Position numbers and translations under genes: made by a program. Below the pieces are notes generated by a model. It searched no databases, was not told the DNA's origin, and saw only the letters and a list, made by a program, of their open reading frames with translations. Below, in pieces: positions 34,246 to 42,589 of a DNA stretch of 64,000 bases (within the stretch, counting starts at the first letter, position 1; the number at the start of each line of letters is the position of its first letter). Source of the DNA: Actinotalea lenta. Lineage in GTDB: Bacteria; Actinomycetota; Actinomycetes; Actinomycetales; Cellulomonadaceae. The DNA lies in NCBI RefSeq assembly GCF_030586465.1, contig NZ_JAUQYP010000001.1:1659223-1723222 (forward strand), read 5' to 3'.

Positions 34246-35129
34246 CCGCCTCGATGAACGGGTGGGCGGTGGCCCCGCTGTACCGGACCGTGATCACCGC
34301 ACCCGGGTGCGCCGACACCGGCACCGTGCGCGCCGGCGCCGTCGCCGTGATCTTCCAGGACTTCGTGGACGCCTACGCCGCCCAGGTCGAGCCGGTGCAC
34401 ACCATCAACGGGTACCGGTCGGTGGACCACAACGCCCTGGTCGGCGGCTACCCCGGGTCCAACCACACCTCCGGCACCGCGCTGGACCTCAACGGCGCCG
34501 CTCACCCCTATGAGTGGTTCCAGCCGGCCTCCGGCCGCGGCCTGGGCTACGCGCCGGGGTTCACCGCGGCGCAGATCGCCACCGTGCGCCGGCTGCTGGC
34601 CAAGTACAACGGGGTGCTGCGCTGGGGCCTGGACTTCCCCTCCCCGCGCCGTGACGCCATGCACTTCGAGATCGCCGGCGACGCTGCCGAGGTGTCCGCC
34701 GTCGCCGCACGCCTGCACCCGACCCCACCGGCCCCGCCCGTCCCCGAGGAGGACATCATGGCCACACTCGCCCAGCTGCAATCCGTCGTGCGTGAGCAGA
34801 CCGGCCGCGTGCTGTACAAGCCCACCGGTGCCGCCGCGGCCTATGCCGACCTCGGCACCGCCCGCCGGTGGGTCACCGGCGACCAGGCCCACGACAACGA
34901 CCGCGTGGCCGAGCTGCCCGCCACCGACCCGTTCTGGACCCTTCCCCGGGTCGGCAACCCCGGCGAGGTGTTCCGCAAGACCGGCGACGCCGCCGCGTTC
35001 GACCTCGTGGGCGACGGCACCCACGCCCACCTCGAGCACGTCACGCAGGACACCTGGGCGGCCATGGGCAAGCCCGCGTTCCGGGACCTGCCCGCCAGCG
35101 ACCCGCTGTGGACGCTGCCCGTCGCGTGA
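34242..35129 (+). CDS. M15-type peptidase (endolysin) with two DPxW modules
   Basis: A 295-residue protein. The N-terminal domain is an M15/VanY-type peptidase: HTINGYRSVDHNALVGGYPG, SNHTSGTALDLNG and later DAMHFEIAG supply the usual zinc His/Asp residues. After a Pro-rich linker there are two ~50-residue modules, each with a YKPTGAAAAYADLG- or RKTGDAAAFDLVG-type start and a DPFWTLPRVG or DPLWTLPVA end. It likely cleaves peptidoglycan peptides at lysis, the modules binding the cell wall. The ATG overlaps the spike stop. Confidence 0.75.
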   Translation: MTASMNGWAVAPLYRTVITAPGCADTGTVRAGAVAVIFQDFVDAYAAQVEPVHTINGYRSVDHNALVGGYPGSNHTSGTALDLNGAAHPYEWFQPASGRGLGYAPGFTAAQIATVRRLLAKYNGVLRWGLDFPSPRRDAMHFEIAGDAAEVSAVAARLHPTPPAPPVPEEDIMATLAQLQSVVREQTGRVLYKPTGAAAAYADLGTARRWVTGDQAHDNDRVAELPATDPFWTLPRVGNPGEVFRKTGDAAAFDLVGDGTHAHLEHVTQDTWAAMGKPAFRDLPASDPLWTLPVA

Positions 35130-35131
35130 TC

Positions 35132-35157
35132 CGTCGCGCCCGCCGGCCGGCGCGACG
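35132..35157. terminator. Hairpin between convergent prophage operons
   Basis: CGTCGCGCC at 35132-35140 pairs with GGCGCGACG at 35149-35157 (9-bp stem, 8-base loop). It starts three bases after the endolysin stop and lies before the end of the leftward methyltransferase gene at 35181. No T-run; a bidirectional terminator is likely. Confidence 0.45.
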
Positions 35158-35180
35158 CGTCGCGTCGTGCCGGCGTGGGG

Positions 35181-35936
35181 CTACGCGTCGCGCGCGGCCG
35201 AGGGCGACGCGTATAGGTCCCACGCGCGGGCGATCCCACCGGACCCGGGGAATAGGTCGTGCAGCTCGTCGCCTGGCAGCGCGCCGAGCAGGTCAAAGAT
35301 CCACCGGGCGAACACCGCCGGCTTAGCTCCGATGACCCGCTTGGGGTCCGTCGTGCGCGGCCGAGCGACGTGCACCAGGGTGTCGGTGCGACCCGTCGCG
35401 GAGGCCTCGAGGACGTGTGACCCGTCTCCGCTGGAGCCTGGACGCGTCGCGTGTCGATCGCGGACGGCTCGCCCACCCGAGTAGATCACCGGTTCCCATG
35501 CGTTCAGCGGCCGCACAGCACTACGGTTCGGGCGCGCGCCCCGGAACCAGGCCGCGACGCGTACACCTGGTGGGCACGACGCCAGCACGACGGGTAGCGC
35601 CTCGGCCGAGGTGGACAGCGCCCACCCGTCGTACGTCGACAAGCGACGGATCAGCTCGGCGTGGTCGACCTCGCCGCCGTAGTCTGGGTGGTCGCGGTAC
35701 AGCCATGCTTTTCCGGGGTAGGGCGGATCGGCGTAGGCCAGACGCAGCGGAGTCGTCGCGGATCCGGACCCGACGCCTACGCCTCGGGTGAACCGGTGGC
35801 GGGCCTGCCTGCAGCGAGTCGAGCAGCACTCCGCGTCGCGCCGCATCTGCGCCGGGATCGGACCTTGGCACCACGCACACACCCGTGCCGTGGCCACGTG
35901 CGACGCGTCGCCCTGCACCACGGTGAGACGCGTCAT
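35181..35936 (-). CDS. DNA adenine methyltransferase with a zinc finger
   Basis: A 251-residue protein. Residues 20-48 form a zinc-finger-like unit (CAWCQGPIP ... CCSTRCRQ). The catalytic motif IV is YADPPYPG at about residues 69-76 and the AdoMet-binding motif I is DLFPGSGGIARAW near residue 230, an order seen in beta-class and MT-A70-like N6-adenine enzymes. It overlaps the ATPase stop (ATGA). It probably protects viral DNA from host restriction; the target site is unknown. Confidence 0.8.
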   Translation of the reverse strand: MTRLTVVQGDASHVATARVCAWCQGPIPAQMRRDAECCSTRCRQARHRFTRGVGVGSGSATTPLRLAYADPPYPGKAWLYRDHPDYGGEVDHAELIRRLSTYDGWALSTSAEALPVVLASCPPGVRVAAWFRGARPNRSAVRPLNAWEPVIYSGGRAVRDRHATRPGSSGDGSHVLEASATGRTDTLVHVARPRTTDPKRVIGAKPAVFARWIFDLLGALPGDELHDLFPGSGGIARAWDLYASPSAARDA

Positions 35937-36694
35937 GCGGGCTGCTCCTGCTCATCGATGGGTAGGGGTGCGCACCGGTAGAGCTGGTGTTCCTCGGCGA
36001 CCCATAGCAGGAACCAGTACTTGCCCCGCCGGAACGTCTCGTCGCACTCCTTGTGGAACCGGTCGGCGGGGTAGCCCATGGTCTTGGCCACCCGTTCCCG
36101 GTCGTCGGGGTTGGGCAGGTGATAGATCGCGATCAGGTCGCTCTGCGCGAGCACGAGCGGGTTGACGTGCACCGGGCGGGGCCCGTCGAACAGTCCGGTG
36201 GCGTGGTAGTGCCGGTTCTGCTGCAGCAGCCGGCGCATCTGCGGGCCGGTGGAGTGCGCCGAGGGCATGAACTCCCCGACCTCGCCGCACCACACCAGGG
36301 CGCGGTGCGCCTGGGGGTGCAAGGCCATGCCCACCGCCCGGTCCAGGTCGTCGGTGTAGGTGGGCGAACCGGGGTCGGCCCGGTAGTGCAGGTTCCGGTA
36401 CCGGGGCCGGTCGCCCTCGAGCGGGCCGACCGGGGTGGCCGGCCACCTCGAGGGCAGCGGCGGGGTGATCCGTTCGGCGTCCGGGCCGGGGTCCGCGTCG
36501 CCGTTGACGTCGATCGCGAGCTTGTCCCACGGCCAGGAGGCGTACAGCCGGCGGGAGAACGTGGACTTGCCCGAGCCCTTGCGGCCCCACGCCGAGATCA
36601 GCGCGGGGCGGGCCGGGTCGATCACCACGGGGAAGTCGTCGCCGGCCTCCTCGGTCGGCGGGGTGCTGCGCCCTACCGGGGTCCGCTCGGCCAT
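35933..36694 (-). CDS. FtsK/HerA-type genome-packaging ATPase
   Basis: A 253-residue P-loop ATPase. Walker A is GRKGSGKST at about residues 36-44; Walker B is RALVWCGEVGEF near residues 131-142; the conserved Gln/Asn region is QQNRHYHATG, and a later LAQSDLIAIYHLPNP strand completes the fold. Size and motifs match the packaging ATPases of tailless membrane phages (PRD1 P9 and the A32 family) rather than a terminase. It is the second strong marker, with the capsid protein, of a tectivirus-like element. Confidence 0.8.
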   Translation of the reverse strand: MAERTPVGRSTPPTEEAGDDFPVVIDPARPALISAWGRKGSGKSTFSRRLYASWPWDKLAIDVNGDADPGPDAERITPPLPSRWPATPVGPLEGDRPRYRNLHYRADPGSPTYTDDLDRAVGMALHPQAHRALVWCGEVGEFMPSAHSTGPQMRRLLQQNRHYHATGLFDGPRPVHVNPLVLAQSDLIAIYHLPNPDDRERVAKTMGYPADRFHKECDETFRRGKYWFLLWVAEEHQLYRCAPLPIDEQEQPA

Positions 36695-36695
36695 C

Positions 36696-37391
36696 TCAGA
36701 GCCCGTAGCGGCCCGGGTCCGGGCCCATCGGTGCCGGCAGCGGCTCGGCGGCCTGTGGCGGGTCCGCGGGGGGCTGTGCGGGCCGTTCCTGGCCCTCGGG
36801 GGGGCCCTCGGGGGTGCGCGGCTGCTCGAGGGCCTGGCGGCGCAGCTCGCGGGCGCTGCGGGCCTTGCCCATCTGCTTGAACAGGTAGACCGCGATCCCC
36901 ACGCCGGCGGCGATCAGGTCCCCGACATCGGGGTTGTTCGCCGCGCCCATGTCGCCCATGTGCCGGTTGGCGACCGACCCGAGCGGGTCGCCGATGTTCT
37001 CGGCGTCCTCGTCGTCGGTGCGCCACAGCTCCACGGCCTGGGCGGCGCGGTCGCGGGCCATCGCGTCGTGCGCGAGCTCGCCCAGGGACACGACCAGCGC
37101 GCGCGCGGCGTCGCGGATCGCGGCCTTGCTGAACGGGCTATCCGAGGATGCCGCCGAGGAAGTCCGGCGTGCCGCGCTCGGTGCGTCGGTCTCGTCGGCC
37201 GGCTCGTCGTCGGGCGAAGGCCAGTCCTCGCCCACCGGGTCCGGGGTCGGGGTCGGGTCCTGGGTCGGCTCCGCGAACGTGATCCCCCCCAGCGGGCGGC
37301 TCGTCCGGGGCGGGATCAGGTCGTCGGTCGGGCTCGGCTCGTCGCTCGGGGCGCTGGGCTCGAGCGGGGGCACGGCGCTTCGACTGGCCAT
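36696..37391 (-). CDS. Prophage protein with a disordered N-terminus and a membrane helix
   Basis: A 231-residue protein. The first 90 residues are Pro/Ser/Asp/Glu-rich and probably disordered. A helical domain follows (FSKAAIRDAARALVVSLGEL), then a hydrophobic helix (DLIAAGVGIAVYLFKQMGK) and a Pro-rich tail. It is just upstream of the ATPase on the same strand, so it may help anchor the packaging machine in the membrane. Its first 84 codons overlap the preceding zinc-ribbon frame. Confidence 0.55.
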   Translation of the reverse strand: MASRSAVPPLEPSAPSDEPSPTDDLIPPRTSRPLGGITFAEPTQDPTPTPDPVGEDWPSPDDEPADETDAPSAARRTSSAASSDSPFSKAAIRDAARALVVSLGELAHDAMARDRAAQAVELWRTDDEDAENIGDPLGSVANRHMGDMGAANNPDVGDLIAAGVGIAVYLFKQMGKARSARELRRQALEQPRTPEGPPEGQERPAQPPADPPQAAEPLPAPMGPDPGRYGL

Positions 37392-37650
37392 AGTGGGTCA
37401 CCTCTCGCACGGCGTAGGGGTCGGTCTCCGGCTCGCCGGCCGGCTTGGTCTCCGGCGGCGGTGGCGGCGTGTCGGCCGGCACCCGCCGGGCCCGCACCTG
37501 CAGCTCGCACCCATCGGTGCCGCATGGGCCGGTCCAGGTCACCCGGCCCGGCGCCGAGCGGGTCTCGGTGGTGTGCCCGTTGGCACAGGTGCCCCGTACC
37601 CGCACACCCTGGTGATTCCGCTTGCCGCTCACAGCGGTAAGTTCACCCAC
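37138..37650 (-). CDS. Zinc-ribbon protein, C-terminal extent uncertain
   Basis: A 170-residue frame. The first half is convincing: GTCANGHTTETRSAPGRVTW and GPCGTDGCELQV place Cys/His pairs as a zinc ribbon. From about residue 88 it overlaps the next gene by 254 bases and becomes Arg/Pro-rich, as shadow sequence does. Either the two genes overlap heavily or a frameshift separates one longer protein with an N-terminal zinc ribbon. Confidence 0.5.
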   Translation of the reverse strand: MGELTAVSGKRNHQGVRVRGTCANGHTTETRSAPGRVTWTGPCGTDGCELQVRARRVPADTPPPPPETKPAGEPETDPYAVREVTHYGQSKRRAPARAQRPERRAEPDRRPDPAPDEPPAGGDHVRGADPGPDPDPGPGGRGLAFARRRAGRRDRRTERGTPDFLGGILG

Positions 37651-37712
37651 GGGCCCCCCTGCTCACTCAAGTGAACGTCCCGACATGGCGAACACGAAAG
37701 CGCAGGTCAGTG

Positions 37713-37937
37713 ATGGTTTCCACGGTGCTCACCGATATGAACCCCAGGCTTGAGGCGGCAGCGGCGGCGGTGGCCGACGCCCGGGAGGTGCTGGACGACG
37801 TGCGCGAGCAGCGCGACATGCTCGTGGTCGCGGCGATCGACCAGGGGATGAGCCAGCGGGCGGTGGCCAAGGCCGCCGGTATCTCGGTGGGTCGGGTGGT
37901 CGCGATCCTGGCGGGGTCACAGCCCGAGGAGGGCTAG
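37713..37937 (+). CDS. Small helix-turn-helix protein next to the integrase
   Basis: A 74-residue protein with a helical region (LEAAAAAVADAREVLDDVRE) and a helix-turn-helix (GMSQRAVAKAAGISVGRVVA). The ATG at 37713 is chosen; one at 37737 is also possible. Its stop overlaps the integrase stop by four bases from the opposite strand. It could be an excision or integration regulator. Confidence 0.6.
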   Translation: MVSTVLTDMNPRLEAAAAAVADAREVLDDVREQRDMLVVAAIDQGMSQRAVAKAAGISVGRVVAILAGSQPEEG

Positions 37938-38773
37938 GCCACGCGGCACCCGGTCCGGGCATTGACCATGGCCCGGATGGTGTCTGGGCGGACCTTGACG
38001 TAGCGCTGGGTGGTGGCCACCGAGGCGTGCCCGAGCAGCTCTTGGATCGCCCGCAGGTCGTGGGTCGCGTCGTGCAGCTCGGTCGCGCACGCGTGACGGA
38101 GCTGGTGCATCGTCACCCCCGCCGGCAGGAGGCGGCCCACCAGCCGCCCCACCCACCTGGCCGACAGGTGCCCGTGATCTGCGCCCGGGAACGCGAACCC
38201 GGGCGGCAGCGCCCGCAGCACCCGTGCCAGGGAATCCGGGAGCGGCACGTCCCGGTTGCGTGAGCCCTTGCCGTGCACGTGCAGCGTCCAGCCCAGCAGG
38301 TCCCGCGACAGGTCGTCGCTGTGCACCTGGGCAACCTCCCCACGCCGCAGGCCCAGGTCGTGGGCTAGGCGGATCATCAACCACACCCGGTCGTCGGCGT
38401 CCGCGATCGCGGCCTGAACCGCCTCCGGCGGCGCGGGGCGAGGGTCCGGCTTGGCCGGGGGGACCTCGGGCAGCTGCGCGGCCACGTCCACCAGCGTGCG
38501 GCCCGTGGCCACGCCCCAGCGCCAGTACGCCCGCAGCGAGGCCCGGTAGGACCGGCGGGTCTCGGCCTGCCACCGCTGTGCCCCGCTCCACGCCAGCAGG
38601 TCGTCAAGCCGCAGGCCCCACGGGCCGGCCGGCGCCGCCCACCGTGCCAGGCGGCGCACGTGATACAGCCGCAACCCGATCGTCTGCTCCGAGCGTCCCG
38701 CGGCCCGCAGGGCCGTCTCCCAAGCCTCGAGCTCCCAGCCCCCGTCACCGTTCACGGGTGCCCCATCGGCCAC
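37934..38773 (-). CDS. int: Tyrosine recombinase (integrase)
   Basis: A 279-residue XerC/D-like integrase. The N-terminal core-binding domain spans about residues 10-100. Catalytic residues are Arg in LGLRRGEV, Lys in HGKGSRNRDV, HxxR in HQLRHACA, His in LLGHASV and the nucleophile Tyr in TTQRYVKV. It lies 330 bases from attR, as expected. The C-terminus is ARTGCRVA, whose -VA end resembles that of the extended repressor in the circular form and could be a ClpXP-type degron. Confidence 0.92.
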   Translation of the reverse strand: MADGAPVNGDGGWELEAWETALRAAGRSEQTIGLRLYHVRRLARWAAPAGPWGLRLDDLLAWSGAQRWQAETRRSYRASLRAYWRWGVATGRTLVDVAAQLPEVPPAKPDPRPAPPEAVQAAIADADDRVWLMIRLAHDLGLRRGEVAQVHSDDLSRDLLGWTLHVHGKGSRNRDVPLPDSLARVLRALPPGFAFPGADHGHLSARWVGRLVGRLLPAGVTMHQLRHACATELHDATHDLRAIQELLGHASVATTQRYVKVRPDTIRAMVNARTGCRVA

Positions 38774-38825
38774 GCCCGACCCGTCACCAAGGACGATCCG
38801 GCCGCGCTAGCCGGGAGCGGTGGCC

Positions 38826-38987
38826 CTAGTGTCCGGTGGGCTGTGCCCACGACGGGGCCATCGGGTCGAACAGCATCCCGGGTAGGCACAGCATCGTGTG
38901 CCCCGACGGCATCAGCACCTCCACGACCGCGCCGCCCTCAGACACCCACCCGCCGATCACGGTCACCGCAGTGAGCCCGAGCATCAC
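38826..38987 (-). CDS. Small gene between attR and the integrase
   Basis: A 53-residue protein (MLGLTAVTVIGGWVSEGGAV, then VEVLMPSGHTMLCLPG). GGAAGG lies seven bases before the GTG at 38987. In the excised circle it would follow the end of the extended repressor by 38 bases and precede int, all on one strand. It does not look like a typical Xis. Function unknown. Confidence 0.45.
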   Translation of the reverse strand: MMLGLTAVTVIGGWVSEGGAVVEVLMPSGHTMLCLPGMLFDPMAPSWAQPTGH

Positions 38988-39104
38988 CCGCGAACCTTCC
39001 GCCGGCACCGCGCCCCGCAGGCCGCTCACGCGACACACTCCCCAGCCGATGAGGACACGGCGCGCCACGCCGCGAGGTCGATCACGTCCGCAGAGGCTCC
39101 AAAC

Positions 39105-39139
39105 CAGCGGGTTCGGGGTTCGAGTCCCTGATGGCGCAC
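39105..39139. repeat. attR core
   Basis: An exact 35-base copy of 22654-22688 (the tRNA-Lys 3' end up to the first C of CCA). The next base is T instead of C, so no complete tRNA end is formed here. It marks the right end of the prophage. Confidence 0.9.
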
Positions 39140-39427
39140 TCTTCAGGCATATGACCAGCGAAGACGCTCCGGGCCCGGGAGATGGCACGAGGCTCACGCG
39201 CCTGGCATCGCTCGGGTCGGCGATCTCGGCGACCGGCACCGATGACGACCGCGTGCGGCGGGCGCGAGCCCGGCGACGCTTCGGCGCTCTGGCATGCGTC
39301 GAGCTTCTCCGGTGGTGAGCGTCGGCGATGGTGTTCCGTGGTCAGCTGAGCCGGACTCGTGGACCTTGGTGCCGCTCGCGCGGCGGTACCGTTCCGGGGT
39401 GCTCCGCGGCCTTGGTGACCCACGCGA

Positions 39428-40183
39428 ATGACCACAGGGTCCCTGGTGCGAGTCGCGCTTGCCGTCGCCGCGCTGCTGGTGATCTTCCTCTCCGTCACAT
39501 CAACGGCCCAGATCGCGGTCCGCCGGGACGCAGTGGTTGCGGCGGCACGTGCCGCCGTACAGCTTGCGCTCGTCGCCCTGGTCATCGCCTGGGTGTTCCG
39601 CCACCCCGGGGCCGTGGCTGTCTACCTGCCGGTGATGGTGCTTGCCGCAGCCGAGACCGCTGCCCGCCGGACTGGCCTGGGGCGTTCGGCTCTGCTCGCC
39701 TTGATCGTGGCCATCGTCGCGGGAGCTGCCGCGGCGCTGGTCCCCGTGCTCGCCAGTGGAGCGCTCGCCCTACGCGCGCAGACTGTCCTGCCGTTCGCTG
39801 CTCAGGTGATCGGCGGGGCGATGACCGCTGCGTCGCTGACCGGCAGTCGGCTGCAGGACGACGCACGGACTCAGTGGCATCTGGTGGAAGGCGGGCTCGC
39901 GCTCGGCGCGACTCCCCGTCAGGCGGCCACCCCGTTGGCGCGTCACGCCGCTGCGCGCGCTCTCGTGCCTGCCATCGACCAGACGCGTAGCGCAGGGCTG
40001 GTCACGCTGCCCGGTGCCTTCGTCGGCCTGCTGCTCGGCGGCGCCTCACCCGCGCTGGCCGCCCAGGTCCAGCTCCTCGTGCTCGTCGGCCTCCTCGCCG
40101 CCGAGGCCGTCACCGCCGCCCTCACAGCGCACCTGCTCGCCGGGCGCATCGGCGCTCGGCGCCAGGCGCCGGTTGCTGGCTGA
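39428..40183 (+). CDS. UPF0014/FetB-type ABC permease
   Basis: A 251-residue membrane protein with about seven helices. The hallmark near the end is present: PAIDQTRSAGLVTLPGAFVG and LLLGGASPALAAQVQLLVL. In E. coli the FetAB pair is linked to iron export, but no FetA ATPase gene lies beside this one, so partner and substrate are unknown. The 288 bases between attR and this gene hold no gene I can support. Confidence 0.8.
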   Translation: MTTGSLVRVALAVAALLVIFLSVTSTAQIAVRRDAVVAAARAAVQLALVALVIAWVFRHPGAVAVYLPVMVLAAAETAARRTGLGRSALLALIVAIVAGAAAALVPVLASGALALRAQTVLPFAAQVIGGAMTAASLTGSRLQDDARTQWHLVEGGLALGATPRQAATPLARHAAARALVPAIDQTRSAGLVTLPGAFVGLLLGGASPALAAQVQLLVLVGLLAAEAVTAALTAHLLAGRIGARRQAPVAG

Positions 40184-40499
40184 CGTCACGGCCGGCTGGA
40201 CGAGAGGTCAGCCGCCTCCCGGGGCCCGCGGCCACGATCATGACCGTGCCGTCCGCCAGGTTCGCGAGCAGCGACCGGATCCCTCGGGGATCGGTGTGGG
40301 GTTGGCGCAATCTACTACCACGTGATCCCCGGATGTCGGCGACGAGGAGCGTGGCACCGGACTGCTCGATCCGCTCGAGCAGCGTGGCGCCGGAGGGAGA
40401 TGGCGAGGACCTCGACCTCGGCGTCTTCGAGGCCGCGTCGAGCGAGCTCACGCAACCGGTGTCGTCCTCCAGCTGAGCCACCGACGATCGTTCGTTCAC
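40122..40499 (-). CDS. Possible degenerate frame coupled to the PAP2 gene
   Basis: A 125-residue frame whose GTG overlaps the PAP2 stop by four bases. A central part (ATLLERIEQSGATLLVADIR and GIRSLLANLADGTVMIVAAG) looks protein-like, but the rest is low complexity and the end runs 62 bases into the fetB-like gene on the other strand. It may be a decayed gene. Otherwise nothing is seen in 40184-40495. Confidence 0.25.
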   Translation of the reverse strand: MNERSSVAQLEDDTGCVSSLDAASKTPRSRSSPSPSGATLLERIEQSGATLLVADIRGSRGSRLRQPHTDPRGIRSLLANLADGTVMIVAAGPGRRLTSRPAGRDVSQQPAPGAERRCARRAGAL

Positions 40500-41173
40500 G
40501 GTGCCATTGCCGCGGTGTCGTCGCTGGGGTGGGTGCGGCGCCAACGTTGGTCGAGCAGGACCACGACAGCGATGACTGCGGCCGCGAGCGCGGTGGAGGC
40601 GAGCACGTCGGTGAGCCAGTGGTCGGCGAGGTAGAGCCGTGACGCCGCCATCAGGGCCGTCGCCGCGCCGGCCCCCGCCAGGCCCAGCAGAGCGCGGCCG
40701 AGACGGGGCCGGGCCCGCCACCACAGGTAGGCCACGGCGAGGGCGAAGGTGGCGGTCCCGATCGTGTGCCCGGACGGGAATGACAGGGTGCGCTCGACCG
40801 GGCCGATCACCGCGGAGGACGGCGGCCGGGAGCGTCCCACGACGTGCTTGACCACCACGGACAGGCCCTCCGCTAGCGCGAGCGCACCGCCGAGGACCAG
40901 CGCCTGCGAGTACCGACGTCGCCACGCGAGCACCGCGACGGTGAGCACCGCGATCGCGCTCATCACGACCTCGCCGCCGACCAGGCTCACCGTGGTCATC
41001 ACGGGTAGCCGGTGGGCGAGCACCCAGGTCAACATGGGCTGGTCCAGTGTCGCGAGGTCGCCGCTCTCGCGCACGCCGTCAAGCAGCGACGCGGTCGTCA
41101 GGCCTGCGAGCAGCACCACGGCGACGGGCAGGGCGGTGGTGGCGTCCAGTCGGTCGCGGAGCCGGGCGATCAT
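40496..41173 (-). CDS. PAP2-family membrane phosphatase
   Basis: A 225-residue membrane protein with about six helices. The three phosphatase motifs are clear: KHVVGRSRP, SFPSGHT and SRLYLADHWLTD. Such enzymes dephosphorylate undecaprenyl pyrophosphate or phosphatidic acid at the outer face of the membrane. The ATG at 41173 has GAGAGGA upstream. Confidence 0.87.
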   Translation of the reverse strand: MIARLRDRLDATTALPVAVVLLAGLTTASLLDGVRESGDLATLDQPMLTWVLAHRLPVMTTVSLVGGEVVMSAIAVLTVAVLAWRRRYSQALVLGGALALAEGLSVVVKHVVGRSRPPSSAVIGPVERTLSFPSGHTIGTATFALAVAYLWWRARPRLGRALLGLAGAGAATALMAASRLYLADHWLTDVLASTALAAAVIAVVVLLDQRWRRTHPSDDTAAMAP

Positions 41174-41204
41174 GGCGGGTCCTCTCGTCGGGACCCATGG
41201 ATCC

Positions 41205-42491
41205 TCATCGAACCTGAACGTCACCTGGACGCGGGACCAGCAAGGTCACCGTCGTGGGGTCGCGGGAGGCCAGCACCAGTCGCCCGCCGGCGTCGTCGGC
41301 CAGGCGCACCGCCAGCGGGAGCCCGATGCCCGGGCCGGTCGATGCCGCGGCATCCGGCCACGGGGCTGCGAAGGTGCCCTCGTCGAGGACGTCGAGCGCG
41401 ATCGTGGAGGACGTGGCGTCGGTGCCGGCGGCGTCGCGAAGCCGCACCGTCACCTGACCTGCGCCGTGCCGGTCGGCGTTCTCCAGCAGCACCTGGACGA
41501 CGTGCCGCGCCGCGCCTGGCGCGATCGCGGCGACCCAGCGCCCGGCCGGCACGTCAAGGCTCAGCGGGCGGTTGGCCGCAGCGAGCGGGCCGCGGTGGGA
41601 GTGTGCGAGGTCCTCGATCAGGGCGGACAGGTCCGTGTGCTCGCGCGCCGACGTCGGCCGGGCGAGCTCGAGCAGCGCCGTGACGCCCTCGTCCAGTGCC
41701 GCGACCTCGCGCACCGCCTCCTCGACCGCGGGCCGAAGGTCGCCCTCGGCGAGTGCGGCCTCCAGACCCCAGCGCACTCGTGTGAGCGGGGTGCGGAGCT
41801 GGTGGGACGCCTCGGCGCTGAACGAGCGCTCTCGCGCCAGCACCTCGGACACGGTCACGGCGGCGGAGTTCACGGCCTCGGCGACCTCGTCGGTCTCCGG
41901 GATCCCCGAGGTCGGGGCTCGCGCGGCCAGATCGCCGTCGGCGTGCCGGGCGGAGACCCTGGCGATCTCCTCCAGCGGCGCGGCGAGCCGCCGGCTCGCG
42001 CGCGACGCCACGGCCCAGGCGACCGCGATCGCCAGCGCCGCACCGGCGATCATGGCGCCGAGCACCTGGGCGATCCGCAGCCACGAGACCCGGGGCGCGC
42101 TGGTGACCCGCAGCGCGCCCACCACCTGCTCGGCGTCGCGGATCGGCACCGCGACCAGTACCTGACCGCCGCGCTCCACGTCGCGCGTCGCCCCGCCGAG
42201 CGCCGCGGTGGCGACGCCGTCGGCGCGGGATGGGCCCGTGCCGGCGACCCGGTCGCCCGCCGGGTCGTACACGCCCAGCTCGCCGCCTGGTGGTGGGTCG
42301 GGCAGCTCGAGTGCGTCGCCCTCGCCGAGGGAGGGGTTGACCTGGCCGGAGGCGGCCAGCGCGGTCCGCTCCAGCTCGTTGACCAAGGTCGAGCGGACCA
42401 GTTGGACCGCGGCGATGGCCAGGGGTACCCCGAAGAGCAGGACGGCCAGCGCGGTCACGGCCACGGAGACCCGCACGATCCTGCGGCGCAC
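41205..42491 (-). CDS. Sensor histidine kinase (HK1)
   Basis: A 428-residue membrane kinase. Two helices (about residues 8-30 and 150-172) flank an extracytoplasmic sensor region, followed by HAMP-like sequence, the phospho-acceptor box SAEASHQLRTPLTRVRWGLE and an ATPase domain ending PGIGLPLAVRLADDAGG. The GTG at 42491 has GGAGGT upstream. It has no adjacent regulator; the nearest is across the ABC exporter at 47339-48028, which suggests a split two-component pair flanking its target operon. Confidence 0.85.
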   Translation of the reverse strand: MRRRIVRVSVAVTALAVLLFGVPLAIAAVQLVRSTLVNELERTALAASGQVNPSLGEGDALELPDPPPGGELGVYDPAGDRVAGTGPSRADGVATAALGGATRDVERGGQVLVAVPIRDAEQVVGALRVTSAPRVSWLRIAQVLGAMIAGAALAIAVAWAVASRASRRLAAPLEEIARVSARHADGDLAARAPTSGIPETDEVAEAVNSAAVTVSEVLARERSFSAEASHQLRTPLTRVRWGLEAALAEGDLRPAVEEAVREVAALDEGVTALLELARPTSAREHTDLSALIEDLAHSHRGPLAAANRPLSLDVPAGRWVAAIAPGAARHVVQVLLENADRHGAGQVTVRLRDAAGTDATSSTIALDVLDEGTFAAPWPDAAASTGPGIGLPLAVRLADDAGGRLVLASRDPTTVTLLVPRPGDVQVR

Positions 42492-42589
42492 CGCACCTCC
42501 GACGTTTGCCCTGCGCTTGCCTTGCGCGCACCTGGCGCTGGCCGGGCGCTGCCTAGCGTCCACGATATGCCCAGTCCCAGGAGGGGATC

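Noticed and set aside
39151..39318. A 55-residue rightward gene just after attR
   Set aside because: No ribosome site, low-complexity sequence and no neighbour coupling; it is probably chance in high-GC DNA.
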